A DNA stretch of 41,635 nucleotides, from contig JAUXSK010000007.1 in the NCBI GenBank assembly GCA_030679995.1, forward strand, positions 1 through 41,635, read 5' to 3'. The notes under the pieces are model-generated. The model saw only the letters and a program-made list of their open reading frames with translations, was not told the origin of the DNA and made no database searches. Position 1 is the first letter of the stretch; every line of letters starts with the position of its first letter. Shown in pieces: positions 22,928 to 31,898 of this stretch. The DNA is from Candidatus Moraniibacteriota bacterium. GTDB taxonomy: Bacteria; Patescibacteriota; Minisyncoccia; Moranbacterales; UBA2206. The translations under genes and the position numbers were made by a program.

Positions 22928-23701
22928 TTATTTTATAGCTTCCTTTTTTACTGATATATATTTCCCGCTTTCCAATTTCACTTTTATATCTTGCGTAATC
23001 GCGTTCACTTCGATTACGAACCCTTTTCCTTCCGGAGTATTCACCGTACTATGGACTTCCGGCATACCCACCAGCATCTCTTTGTATTGTTGCGCTTCAT
23101 AAATCAGGCAACACATCAACCTACCGCACAAGCCTGATATCCTATCGGTCCCCCGGTGGGAGATCTGCTGGACCCTTGCCATATCCGTCGTGATGCTTTG
23201 CATATTGCCATTATTCCTCACGCAGCAAAGTTCTCGTCCGCAAATACCATATCCGCCTAATTTCCGCGCCTCATCCCGCGAGCCGATCTGCTGCATACGG
23301 ATCAACCGTTTGAATTGCCTGGACAGGTTTTTGACCAATTCCCGGAAATCTATCCGTCCATCCGCCGTAAAAGCGAAAATGATCTGTTTGCCATCCAGGC
23401 TGATCCGCGCGTCAATCAATTTCATTTCCAATTTAGCCAGCTTTATCTCACTCCGGCACGCTTCTAAACAGTCTTGCCTTTGCTTTTCATTCTGTGAAAA
23501 AACATCCCGATCCCTTTCGGTAGCGATCCGCAATATCCGTTCCTTAGGTTCTTCCTTCGTGGCTACATCAACATCAACTACGATACCTATCTCATTGGCA
23601 TATTCGGTCGCCACGATAACTTTATCTCCCTTTTCTAATTTGAAATCGCTCGCATACAATTTAGGACTCTCCCAGGAATATAAACTGACTAGAACTTTCA
23701 T
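22928..23701 (-). CDS. PSP1-domain protein (RicT/YaaT-like)
   Basis: A 257-aa protein of the PSP1/RicT family. After an N-terminal half with VIVATEYANEIGIVVDVD, the conserved centre reads QQIGSRDEARKLGGYGICGR ELCC, and a second Cys motif is GLCGRLMCCLIYE. In Bacillus RicT these cysteines help hold Fe-S clusters in the RicA-RicF-RicT complex that directs RNase Y processing. No RicA or RicF partner is visible here. The tracked frame starts at a TTG; I take the ATG two codons in. It lies 71 bases downstream of tsf and overlaps an operon with the TPR gene. Confidence 0.88.
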   Translation of the reverse strand: MKVLVSLYSWESPKLYASDFKLEKGDKVIVATEYANEIGIVVDVDVATKEEPKERILRIATERDRDVFSQNEKQRQDCLEACRSEIKLAKLEMKLIDARISLDGKQIIFAFTADGRIDFRELVKNLSRQFKRLIRMQQIGSRDEARKLGGYGICGRELCCVRNNGNMQSITTDMARVQQISHRGTDRISGLCGRLMCCLIYEAQQYKEMLVGMPEVHSTVNTPEGKGFVIEVNAITQDIKVKLESGKYISVKKEAIK

Positions 23702-23772
23702 TTGCAAATTATCGCGGTTTTAGGGGCAAATGCATCCGGATAAAACATCCGCGCACTGCAACTATCCGCATT

Positions 23773-24357
23773 TTATAATTCAATCCGGGAAAATTCACCG
23801 ACCTGGATGTTTTCCCCCATTTTGCTTATTTTTTCAGTTAGCAATCCGCCGATAGTTTGGTCCGGATTTTTTATGAACGGCTGGGTCAAAAGGGAATTTT
23901 CTTCCCTGAATTTTTTCTCCTTGCCGGCCAGGATAGTGTCCATAATATCTTCAGGTTTATTCTCGGAAGCCAACTGTGCCGCCCAAATCTCTTTCTCTTT
24001 AGCCACTACTTCAGCCGGCACATCTTCCGGCTTCAAATATTTAGGATTGGCCGCCGTAATATGCATCGCAATGTCCTGGGCCAAAGACTTGAATTCTTCG
24101 TTGCGCCCTACGAAATCTGTCTCACAAAGAAGTTTCACGATCGAACCGACCCGGCCATTGGAATGCACATATGAGACTATCACGCCCTCCCCGGCAATCC
24201 GGTCCGATTTTTTCATAGCCTTTTCTTGGCCGCGCTTGCGCAAAATCTCGATCGCCTTCTGATCGTCGCCCTGCGCTTCTTCCAACGCTTTCTTGACCTC
24301 TACGATTCCCGCGCCGGTCCTTTCCCGCAAGCTCTTTATTTGTTCTAATGTAGCCAT
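23773..24357 (-). CDS. tsf: Translation elongation factor Ts
   Basis: Exchanges GDP for GTP on EF-Tu. 194 aa, the short form. The N-terminal UBA-like domain is LEQIKSLRERTGAGIVEVKK ALEEAQGD and the core has ETDFVGRNEEFKSLAQDIAM with the catalytic TDFV motif. Domain order is typical, ending with GGLLTEKISKMGENIQVGEF. Lies directly downstream of rpsB as in nearly all bacteria. Confidence 0.96.
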   Translation of the reverse strand: MATLEQIKSLRERTGAGIVEVKKALEEAQGDDQKAIEILRKRGQEKAMKKSDRIAGEGVIVSYVHSNGRVGSIVKLLCETDFVGRNEEFKSLAQDIAMHITAANPKYLKPEDVPAEVVAKEKEIWAAQLASENKPEDIMDTILAGKEKKFREENSLLTQPFIKNPDQTIGGLLTEKISKMGENIQVGEFSRIEL

Positions 24358-24435
24358 ATTTTTTCAGTGGCCAGCTTCCAACGGCCGGAAACCGTTAATC
24401 TTCCGTCAACCATCAGCCGCGTCCATTTTTTATTG

Positions 24436-25290
24436 TTAATTTTTACTTTCCGTTTTTACCGCAGCGACGGCAGCGGAATTTTTCAACGCCATAGCTTTTT
24501 CTTTTCCGGATAACACCGCTTTCACTATGTGAGCCATCATCAATCGCAACGCGGAGACCGCGTCTTCATTCGTAGGGATAGGATAATCGATCATACTTGG
24601 ATCGACATTCGTATCTACGAAAGCGACGATCGGAATGTTTCTTTTTATAGCCTCTTTAATTGCCAGATCATCCTCGATGACGCCGGTCACGAAAATCGCA
24701 GCCGGTAACTTCAGCATATTCTTGATTCCGCCCATCCTTCTTTCCAATCTTTCCAATTCCTCGGCTATTTTCATCTGTTCGAACTTGGTATATTTATCAT
24801 AATCGCCCCGTTTCGTCTTTTCTTCCCCATCGCGTAAAAATCTCGTCCGGCTGGATATGGCGCTGAAATTCGTAAATGTTCCGCCTAACCATCTGTCGAT
24901 GACATATGGAGCTCCGCACCGTTTAGCGCCTGACTCCACTAATTTTTTAACTTGTTTTTTGGTCCCGACAAAAAGTATTTCCTGTCCCTCGGAAACGGTT
25001 TTTTCAATAAACTTGACGGCTTCACCCAATTTGGATACCGTTTTCTGCAAATCGATGATATTCACGCCGTTCCTGGTGCCGAAGATGTATTCGTCCATTT
25101 TCGGATTTCTTCTTGATTTTTGATGGCCGAAATGGACGCCAGCTTTGAGCATCATATTCATATCGACTGCCAAATTGGCAAAATCAAAACCAGCGAAATA
25201 GTCTTCGCTGCCAGTTTTTGAAGCTGATTCTTTGGCGCCAGCTTCAACCGCCACCTCCTGCGCTACGGCAGTCTTTTGTTCCTCTGTCAT
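24436..25290 (-). CDS. rpsB: 30S ribosomal protein S2
   Basis: 284 aa. The family body starts at MNMMLKAGVHFGHQKSRRNP (about residue 44) and runs through FVGTKKQVKKLVESGAKRCG, RWLGGTFTNF and PIVAFVDTNVDPSMIDYPIP. It has an unusual acidic N-terminal extension of about 40 residues (MTEEQKTAVAQEVAVEAGAK...) and an Ala-rich C-terminal tail. An internal start at the DMNMM methionines would give the usual length, but the extension is in frame and the first ATG follows a clear promoter and leader. First gene of rpsB-tsf. Confidence 0.95.
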   Translation of the reverse strand: MTEEQKTAVAQEVAVEAGAKESASKTGSEDYFAGFDFANLAVDMNMMLKAGVHFGHQKSRRNPKMDEYIFGTRNGVNIIDLQKTVSKLGEAVKFIEKTVSEGQEILFVGTKKQVKKLVESGAKRCGAPYVIDRWLGGTFTNFSAISSRTRFLRDGEEKTKRGDYDKYTKFEQMKIAEELERLERRMGGIKNMLKLPAAIFVTGVIEDDLAIKEAIKRNIPIVAFVDTNVDPSMIDYPIPTNEDAVSALRLMMAHIVKAVLSGKEKAMALKNSAAVAAVKTESKN

Positions 25291-25450
25291 TATTTTTTTA
25301 ATCCTTAATTATTATTTCCCCGAAGGGACCGCTACTTTCCGTTTGCTCGCCCCATAATCCATCAGGATAATAGGTTCGATTCGGCCCTTTAATCCGCTCT
25401 GCCGACCGGCAGAGAGGCAGGAATAGGCCCAAAAAGTATGTGTTTTATAC
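25291..25450 (-). promoter_or_regulatory. rpsB leader with an inserted palindrome
   Basis: About 160 bases of untranslated leader lie between the predicted start of transcription and rpsB. It contains the perfect hairpin CTCTGCCG-AC-CGGCAGAG (25398-25415). S2 leaders often bind S2 for autoregulation; whether this hairpin does so or is a mobile palindrome is open. Nothing else is seen in it. Confidence 0.5.
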
Positions 25451-25456
25451 CTAGCC

Positions 25457-25485
25457 AGTATATCAGCCCCCCTCCCCCTTGTCAA
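25457..25485 (-). promoter_or_regulatory. Promoter of the rpsB-tsf operon
   Basis: On the minus strand TTGACA, a 17-base spacer and TATACT, a near-consensus sigma-70-type promoter. Confidence 0.82.
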
Positions 25486-25548
25486 TTCCCGCAGGATATG
25501 CTAGATTGTCTAAGTAATTTAAATGCCTTTTATTAACATAATTTCCAA

Positions 25549-25588
25549 CCCGTACAAGCGCATTTGCGTACTTGCAAATTCGTACGGG
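25549..25588 (+). promoter_or_regulatory. Hairpin in the rpmE leader
   Basis: CCCGTAC and GTACGGG close a stem-loop that holds an inner dyad (CGCATTTGCG). It ends 20 bases before the rpmE ATG, where no Shine-Dalgarno is visible, so it could control access to the start; autoregulation by L31 is a possibility only. Confidence 0.45.
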
Positions 25589-25607
25589 CTTCGTAATTTA
25601 CAGACAT

Positions 25608-25865
25608 ATGAAAAAAAAGATACACCCGGGTTATCATAGCGACGCAAAGATAATCTGCGCTTGCGGCAACATCGTTGAGACCGGATCAATCCTGGAAGAA
25701 ATGAAAGTTGAAATTTGCGCCGCTTGCCACCCATTTTACACCGGCAAAAAGAAAAATCTTGACGCGACTGGCCGAGTTGACCGCTTCAAAAAACTGGCTG
25801 AAAAAGCTGCGACTAAGAAGAAAGTTGTCAAAAAATCGCCAAGGGTAGCCAAAAACAAGAAATAG
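25608..25865 (+). CDS. rpmE: 50S ribosomal protein L31
   Basis: An 85-aa L31: [20 protein letters not shown] with a Cys pair, [20 protein letters not shown] with the second pair (zinc form) and [10 protein letters not shown] Lys-rich tail ([16 protein letters not shown]) extends beyond the family core. The tracked frame starts 12 codons upstream inside the leader hairpin; the ATG at 25608 matches the family start. It is alone on the plus strand and ends at a bidirectional terminator. Confidence 0.95.
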   Translation: MKKKIHPGYHSDAKIICACGNIVETGSILEEMKVEICAACHPFYTGKKKNLDATGRVDRFKKLAEKAATKKKVVKKSPRVAKNKK

Positions 25866-25880
25866 ACATCGTTTCAATAA

Positions 25881-25912
25881 AAACAAAAACCCCGCAAAGG
25901 GGTTTTTGTTTT
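25881..25912. terminator. Bidirectional terminator (rpmE / methyltransferase)
   Basis: AAACAAAAACCCC and GGGGTTTTTGTTT pair around GCAAA, with T runs on both strands, between two convergent genes. Confidence 0.9.
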
Positions 25913-25914
25913 GC

Positions 25915-26832
25915 CTATCGGAAAAAAGCCAGCTTGACCGTCATCCCTTGTTTGCGTTTCCTATGTTTGATAGCTCCTAAAAAATGGTTTGATTCTTTGT
26001 GAAAACCCGCCGATTCGATCAACGCGCCCCAATCCTCCATCGACTTATACAGTCCCGTCCAAGGCATATAGGCGTTTTGCAAATTCATCAACCAATCGTT
26101 TAGGAAGAGAAATTTGATTTTTTCTTCTTCGGACAAACGCAAAAAATCCTGCGTCACCTCGGACATTTCCAAATTGGATTTGCCAAGATAGTTCTGGATT
26201 TCCTCCGCGCTGCAATCCCCAGCCGGAAAGGATTCTTCAAAAACGATCAGTTTTCCGCCTGACCGCAAGACACGTCTAAGTCCCTGAAAAATATTTCGCG
26301 CTTCCTGGCCATTATCCAAATGATGCAAAACCAATTTGATGACCGCCAAATCTGCCGAGGCATCGGCAATGCCATCCAAGCTCCGTGAAAATTCAATCCG
26401 CGGATCCAAACCCTCCAAAACCGGCTGGCTCTTGGGATCCACTCCGATGAATCTTTTGATATCCGCGTTTTGTTCCGCCATATTTTTTAAATATGCCAGC
26501 TTGCCGCAACCGAAATCCAAAACTGTCCCGATTCCGCCAAATTCGTCTCCCATTATCTCCAAAAACATATCCCCCGGCATCTCCAGCTTCAAATGCGCGT
26601 TCCGATATTCTTTAAGCTTCTTATTATAATGTTTGTTTATCTCATGGTTTGAAATTTTTTCTTCGGCCACGTTTTCAAGATAATTAAAAAATTCCTCCAC
26701 AAATTTTTCCGGCTGGGTCAGATTTTCATGATTGCTGATCCAGTGTTTTTTCAGCGCCGCTAAAACAGCCGCCGACTTCAGGATCAGCAGGGGGCTTTCC
26801 AATATTTCCGGATTTAAACCATTTTCCGCCAT
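25915..26832 (-). CDS. Class I SAM-dependent methyltransferase
   Basis: A 305-aa protein. The first 100 residues are helical (ILKSAAVLAALKKHWISNHE ...). The Rossmann methyltransferase domain starts with motif I VLDFGCGKLAYLKNM at about 109-123, motif II GVDPKSQP, motif IV region ADLAVIKLVLHHLDNGQEAR and motif V LRSGGKLIVFEESFPAGD. The C-terminal quarter (NWLMNLQNAYMPWTGLYKSM) may be a substrate lid. This subtype resembles methyltransferases acting on small molecules or lipids; the substrate cannot be named. Monocistronic, with a terminator shared with rpmE. Confidence 0.82.
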   Translation of the reverse strand: MAENGLNPEILESPLLILKSAAVLAALKKHWISNHENLTQPEKFVEEFFNYLENVAEEKISNHEINKHYNKKLKEYRNAHLKLEMPGDMFLEIMGDEFGGIGTVLDFGCGKLAYLKNMAEQNADIKRFIGVDPKSQPVLEGLDPRIEFSRSLDGIADASADLAVIKLVLHHLDNGQEARNIFQGLRRVLRSGGKLIVFEESFPAGDCSAEEIQNYLGKSNLEMSEVTQDFLRLSEEEKIKFLFLNDWLMNLQNAYMPWTGLYKSMEDWGALIESAGFHKESNHFLGAIKHRKRKQGMTVKLAFFR

Positions 26833-26930
26833 AGGTTCATGCTTAATTAATCACGCCTCATCTAAGCCTAGCAAAAATGCGCCATTCTGGCTATACGGCG
26901 GATCAGACAGGACCCCGCCTTATCCCGGAG

Positions 26931-26991
26931 AGCCAGGCGCTTGACACGCCGGGATATCCATATTATCATACCTGTACCATAGGTATAGGTA
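26931..26991 (+). promoter_or_regulatory. Promoter and operator of the CsoR-like/RND operon
   Basis: TTGACA (26941-26946), 17 bases and TATCAT (26964-26969). Starting on the last -10 base is a dyad TACCTGTACC-ATA-GGTATAGGTA (9 of 10 positions symmetric, 26969-26991), covering the start of transcription. A second dyad, TATCCCGG/CCGGGATA, brackets the -35 box. CsoR-family repressors bind such TACC/GGTA-type palindromes near their own promoters, so autoregulation is likely. Confidence 0.72.
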
Positions 26992-27013
26992 AATAATTAT
27001 TAACATACCCTCT

Positions 27014-27301
27014 ATGCAAAAATTGACTGACAACAAGGAACGTATCACTATCGCCTTGAAAAAGGCGCTCGCTTCGCTCGAAAAAATAATCCCTATGGTG
27101 GAGCAAAAAAAGGACTGCTTCTCCATCATCCAACAGAATTTGGCCATTATCGGTTTGCTCAAAAACACCAATCTCCTGATGTTGGAAAGCTATATGGACC
27201 AGCACCTCGGCCTGATGAACAAAAACAAATCGTCACGCCGCGACCTTGAAACCATACGGACGGAAGTTCTGAAAATCGTCCGCACCGCACAGAACAAATA
27301 A
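27014..27301 (+). CDS. CsoR/FrmR/RcnR-family transcriptional repressor
   Basis: A 95-aa all-helical repressor (DUF156). Helix 1 is ITIALKKALASLEKIIPMVE, the conserved Cys35 is in KKDCFSIIQQNLAIIGLLKN, and helix 2 continues TNLLMLESYMDQHLGLM. Cys35 is the universal sensing residue. The His that FrmR and RcnR have at position 60 is Tyr here, while His64 is present and the second Cys of copper-type CsoR is Met. The sensing chemistry is therefore not the copper type; formaldehyde, nickel/cobalt-like or sulphur signals are possible. It is the first gene before the RND pair and has a palindromic operator. Confidence 0.82.
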   Translation: MQKLTDNKERITIALKKALASLEKIIPMVEQKKDCFSIIQQNLAIIGLLKNTNLLMLESYMDQHLGLMNKNKSSRRDLETIRTEVLKIVRTAQNK

Positions 27302-27336
27302 TTTCCTTTAATATACATAATCCTATCGACAATCTT

Positions 27337-28482
27337 ATGCTCAAAAAGAAATATTTGCTTATTTTCGCCCTAGTTTCCATTCCTTTCGGCATTTTACTGG
27401 CCATAAGCAATTCCTCGGATAAAATTACGGCATCCACCGATACCCCGGGCAGAAAAGTGGTGACGACCCCGATTACGCTTGTCGAATTTTCACCCCAAAG
27501 CCCCTATTGCGGATTCGCAGTCGGCGCCCAACGGGCTGAAATCGTTCCGGAAATAAACGGCACAATCCAAAAACTTTTCAAAAATGAAGGCGACACCGTC
27601 CGCACCGGAGAAACAATCGCCATCATAGACGACTCGACTATCGATGCGCAAGCGTCCGGATTGGCCCAAGTTTCCAGTGATTCGCAAAAAACATACGATG
27701 ATACCAAGAAACTTTACGCCCAAAAAGTCGACGAAGCCAAGGCCGCCCTCAAAAAAAGCAAAGTTAGCTATGATGACGGGGATGCCACCAGAGAAGATGT
27801 GAAGTTGGCCGAGGAAGCGGTCAACAGCGCCAAGCGCGCCCGCGATTTGCAGATTTCCGCCGCCCATATCCAGGTTTCCAGCGCTGAAAGCCAGCGATCA
27901 GTCGCCGACAGTTATGCGCAAAAACGGATCATCCGCGCCCCTTTTTCCGGCACGATCACCCGGCGCCACACGACAACCGGTTCATTTGTCGCTGCCGGAA
28001 CGCCCATCTATTCCCTTTCCGCTCCCGGCGCGATAGAAATCGAATTTAACATCCCCCAACGGATAATCACCAACCTCGCCGCCAATCAAAAAATCGACCT
28101 CATTAAGGAGAATTCCGCGATTACATCCGGCTTCGTTTATGCCAAAAATCCTTTTTCAAATTCAGCCGATTCGAACGGTATCGTCCGTTTGCGCACGAAA
28201 AATCCGCTAGAAAATCCTGTTTTGATCGGAGATTATATCTGCGCCAAATTTCCTTTGGAAAATCCCAAAGAGGCGCTGGCTGTTCCGGAAAACTCCATCC
28301 TGCATGAATTCGGCGACTCTTTTATCTTTGTCGCCCAAGATAGCATCGCCCGCAAAAAAAACGTCACCACCGGCGCGACTGCGGAAGGCAGGACGGAAAT
28401 CCTCTCCGGATTGCAACCTGGAGAAATAGTCATCACGCAAGGTTTGAATGAAATCGATGATAATGATCTGATAATTTATTAA
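27337..28482 (+). CDS. RND efflux periplasmic-adaptor (HlyD/AcrA-like) subunit
   Basis: A 381-aa membrane-fusion protein. N-terminal membrane anchor (YLLIFALVSIPFGILLAISN), lipoyl half-motif GTIQKLFKNEGDTVRTGETI AIIDD, a coiled-coil hairpin (residues about 100-190, KTYDDTKKLYAQKVDEAKAA...), the second lipoyl half RIIRAPFSGTITRRHTTTGS, then beta-barrel and membrane-proximal domains to the end. It couples the pump to an exit path. The short coiled-coil hairpin and absence of an outer-membrane factor gene nearby fit a cell without a classical outer membrane. It follows the repressor by 35 bases and precedes the pump by 18. Confidence 0.9.
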   Translation: MLKKKYLLIFALVSIPFGILLAISNSSDKITASTDTPGRKVVTTPITLVEFSPQSPYCGFAVGAQRAEIVPEINGTIQKLFKNEGDTVRTGETIAIIDDSTIDAQASGLAQVSSDSQKTYDDTKKLYAQKVDEAKAALKKSKVSYDDGDATREDVKLAEEAVNSAKRARDLQISAAHIQVSSAESQRSVADSYAQKRIIRAPFSGTITRRHTTTGSFVAAGTPIYSLSAPGAIEIEFNIPQRIITNLAANQKIDLIKENSAITSGFVYAKNPFSNSADSNGIVRLRTKNPLENPVLIGDYICAKFPLENPKEALAVPENSILHEFGDSFIFVAQDSIARKKNVTTGATAEGRTEILSGLQPGEIVITQGLNEIDDNDLIIY

Positions 28483-28500
28483 TGCGCCATCGAATATCCT

Positions 28501-31500
28501 ATGGACAACGAAAAAAATACCGTCGGTATCTCAGGCAGAATCACACGCCTTTTTCTTAATAACCGCGAGCTAAGCATCCTCTCTATCCTCATCATTGCCG
28601 CCTGGGGCATCGTGAGTTTTGTTTTGATGCCTAAACAATACAATCCGGAAATCGTCGCCCCGGCCTTTATCATTTCCACCGATCTTCCCAACGCCACCAG
28701 CCAGGAAGTTTTTGAGTTGGTCACCCGCCGGATGGAAGACACTATCAAGGAAATTCCCGAGGTGGATGAAATTTCCTCCCAATCATTTTCCGGCGGCCAA
28801 AGCATAGTGATGGTCAAATTCTATGTCGGTTCTGATTTGGAAAAAGCCAAAATAACCCTTACCCAGAAAATGCGCGATAACGCCCAATTGAAACCTGCCG
28901 GCGCTTCCGATCCGGTCGTCCAAACGATGGATCCGGAAGATGTCCCGATTATTTCCATCGGCCTTACTTCTGACAAATTTTCTGAGGAAGCTTTGCGCAA
29001 AGCGGCCATCACCATCTCCGACAATCTTAAACAAATTGACGGAACATCCAAAATAGAAATCAAAGGCGGACGCATCAACAATCTCAATGTGAATCTTGAA
29101 GCCGGAAAACTTGCCGCGTTAAAAATTTCCCCCCTTGAAGTCACCCAGGCCATCCAATCAGCCAATGGAACCTACGGGGTGCACGCGCTCAAAAACGAAA
29201 ACTACAATTCCGTTTTGACCGTCGACGGCAATATCCAAGATGTCCGAGAATTGGAAAACATCATCATCCGATCGCAAAATTCCTCGATTATCCGCGTGTC
29301 GGATGTCGCTACGGTAAATTACGGATCGGGAGAAATCACTGATTATGTCCGCTTGCGCGAGAAAAAACGATCCGATTCCGCTAAGCCGGTAGTCTATATC
29401 GCTATCTCCAAATTAAAAGGCACCAATGCCACGACAGTTGCCAATGCGATTATCGCCAAATTGGATGCCGGTAAAAATTCCTATATCCCGCGGGAAATTG
29501 AAACCCAAATCCTCCATAATGAAGGTGCGACCGCCGATGAAGAAATTACCAAGCTATCCATCGAACTGGCCAAATCGATCGCTATCGTCGGCGCGGTGCT
29601 CTTTTTAATCTTGGGATTCCGCAGCGCACTCATCGTTTCGCTGGTTATCCCGCTCATCCTTTTAGCGGTTTTTGCCGTCGGCGACCTGTTCGGGCAAACG
29701 ATCAACCGCATCACCCTTTTCGCCCTTATCCTCTCACTCGGTCTTTTGGTGGATGATGCCATCGTGGTCGTGGAAAATATCAACCGCTATTTCCGGATGA
29801 AATTAGGCCTAAGCAAAACCGAAACCGTAGTGCGCGCCGTGGACGAAGTCGGTTCGGCTCTTTTTATGTCCACTCTTACGATGATCCTGGCTTTCGTGCC
29901 GATGGCCTTCGTTTCAGGGATGATGGGGCCATACATCGGACCGATTCCTTTTTTTGTGCCAGTCGCCCTGGCGGCTTCCCTGCTTTTCGCCATCACCCTT
30001 AATCCGTTTTTCGCCCATCTCTTCACCAAAGAACAAACGCAGGAAAAAAAGCCGAATGTCATTAACCGCGCTATCGGAAAAATCGAAGCGATTTATGCCA
30101 AAACCATACAACTATTGCTTGATAACCAAAAAGCGAGGCGGATATTTTTAGCCGGAACAGCCATCGCCATCATCGCCTCCCTCTCATTGCCACTATTTAA
30201 AATCGTGAAGTTCCGGATGCTGCCCAAGGCCGACAAAGCGCAATTCTATCTCTATTTCGATTTGCCTAACGGAACCGATATAGAAAAAACCGACTCGCTT
30301 TCCGCGGAATTGGAAAAATCCATCCTGACGCAGAACAACGTCGAAAGTGTGGAAAGTTTTGTCGGGCAATCACAAATCGTCGATTTCAACGGGCTCTTCA
30401 AAGGAAGTTCGTTCCGCGTCCAGCAAAATCAGGCGACACTAAAAATAAACCTGACCGATCCGGAAAGCCGGAACGCGACCAGTGAAGAAATCGCTTCGGA
30501 AGTCAGGCGTATTTCAGAAAAATTTTCCCTGTCGCATCCGGACGCCAACATAAAAATCGTCGAGGATCCGCCAGGACCACCGGTGCTAGCCACCCTCTTT
30601 CTGAAAATCCAAGGAGAGGATACTGAAAAAATAACCGCTATCGCCCGCGACATAAAGAAAACCGTTTCCACTATTGACGGGATTGTCGATCTTGATACTT
30701 CCATTCCGGAACAGAATGCCAACAAAACCTATCGCATTAACACGGAAAAATCCCAGCAACTTGGCATCGCTCCCAGCAGCATCAACCAGGCTCTTTTTCT
30801 TGGCCTGCACGGAATGCCTGCCGGCGCCTATCATCGCCAAAACAATGCACTCGGCCGGATGAGCGACCAGGAACAGATTATCGTCCGCCTGGATGGGACA
30901 GACCGGCAATTTATCGAGGATTTGAACCGATTGACTGTGCCATCCCAAAACGGGACACCGATCCCCCTGTCCGAACTCCTGATTGAAACTAATTCCAAAA
31001 TCGACAGCTTAATCTATACCGATGAACGGCAAAAAACCGTTTCCATTTCGGCGGAAATGGAAAACCGGAGCGTGGTATACGCGGTATTCGATATCTTTCC
31101 TAAATTATTGGATTATAAATTGCCCGGCGCCCGTGAAACAAAAGCTGACTGGACTCCTTTCGGCGTGACCTACACCGACACGGGAACCGGCGAGCAATAT
31201 TCCGTCATAATCGACGGGGAATGGAAACTCACCTTGGAAGTGTTCCGCGACCTGGGAATCGTGATGGCACTCGTGATGTTTTTGATTTATTTCGTCGTCG
31301 CCGCCCAAACCGAATCGCTAGTTATCCCGCTTCTGATTATGGGCAGCATCCCGCTTTCACTTATCGGAGTCTTGCCGGGATTCGCCATCTTAGGAGCCAT
31401 CAAAGGCACTTATTTCAACGCGACCTCGATGATCGGAGTCATCGCCCTATCCGGGCTGGCGGTCAAAAACGCCATCATCTATCTGGAATATTTGGAACCG

Positions 31501-31734
31501 CTCCGCAAAAAAGGTTTGCCGTTGAAAGATGCATTGGTCGAAACCGGACGCATCCGCCTCCTGCCGATTATCCTCACCTCCCTCACCGCCATTCTCGGCT
31601 CCCTCACCATCGTCAGCGATCCGGTTTGGGAAGGTTTGGCCTGGGCGATCGTTTTCGGTCTCACCGCCTCCACGTTGCTCACCCTGCTGGTGTTCCCGAT
31701 TCTCTATTATCTTTTTGAGCGGAAAGAAAAATAA
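28501..31734 (+). CDS. RND-family efflux permease (HAE1/AcrB-like)
   Basis: A 1077-aa proton-driven exporter of full length. First membrane helix LSILSILIIAAWGIVSFVLM, porter domain DLPNATSQEVFELVTRRMED TIKEIPEVDEIS, then the helix bundle with the proton-relay pair Asp418-Asp419 in LGLLVDDAIVVVENINRYF, and the second half repeat ending FFVAA...GVIALSGLAVKNAIIY LEYLEP. The second half has the expected docking and porter domain from about 590. Substrate is unknown; association with a CsoR-like repressor suggests a reactive small molecule or metal. Translation is probably coupled to the adaptor gene. Confidence 0.95.
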   Translation: MDNEKNTVGISGRITRLFLNNRELSILSILIIAAWGIVSFVLMPKQYNPEIVAPAFIISTDLPNATSQEVFELVTRRMEDTIKEIPEVDEISSQSFSGGQSIVMVKFYVGSDLEKAKITLTQKMRDNAQLKPAGASDPVVQTMDPEDVPIISIGLTSDKFSEEALRKAAITISDNLKQIDGTSKIEIKGGRINNLNVNLEAGKLAALKISPLEVTQAIQSANGTYGVHALKNENYNSVLTVDGNIQDVRELENIIIRSQNSSIIRVSDVATVNYGSGEITDYVRLREKKRSDSAKPVVYIAISKLKGTNATTVANAIIAKLDAGKNSYIPREIETQILHNEGATADEEITKLSIELAKSIAIVGAVLFLILGFRSALIVSLVIPLILLAVFAVGDLFGQTINRITLFALILSLGLLVDDAIVVVENINRYFRMKLGLSKTETVVRAVDEVGSALFMSTLTMILAFVPMAFVSGMMGPYIGPIPFFVPVALAASLLFAITLNPFFAHLFTKEQTQEKKPNVINRAIGKIEAIYAKTIQLLLDNQKARRIFLAGTAIAIIASLSLPLFKIVKFRMLPKADKAQFYLYFDLPNGTDIEKTDSLSAELEKSILTQNNVESVESFVGQSQIVDFNGLFKGSSFRVQQNQATLKINLTDPESRNATSEEIASEVRRISEKFSLSHPDANIKIVEDPPGPPVLATLFLKIQGEDTEKITAIARDIKKTVSTIDGIVDLDTSIPEQNANKTYRINTEKSQQLGIAPSSINQALFLGLHGMPAGAYHRQNNALGRMSDQEQIIVRLDGTDRQFIEDLNRLTVPSQNGTPIPLSELLIETNSKIDSLIYTDERQKTVSISAEMENRSVVYAVFDIFPKLLDYKLPGARETKADWTPFGVTYTDTGTGEQYSVIIDGEWKLTLEVFRDLGIVMALVMFLIYFVVAAQTESLVIPLLIMGSIPLSLIGVLPGFAILGAIKGTYFNATSMIGVIALSGLAVKNAIIYLEYLEPLRKKGLPLKDALVETGRIRLLPIILTSLTAILGSLTIVSDPVWEGLAWAIVFGLTASTLLTLLVFPILYYLFERKEK

Positions 31735-31898
31735 TCCGGACAAAAAACAGACAGTCGCTATGATTTGTCTGTTTTTATTCCGATACCGATACAAACAAAA
31801 TCGTGATTATGGAAAAATACGGTCTTTTGACTTTGATAGCCGCCTGTCTTATAATACACTAAGGTTTTAAAGTAAAATATCCCGCTAAGCCCGTAAAT

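Noticed and set aside
31221-31718. 165-aa plus-strand ORF inside the RND permease
   Set aside because: His/Arg-rich shadow of a well-conserved permease in another frame.
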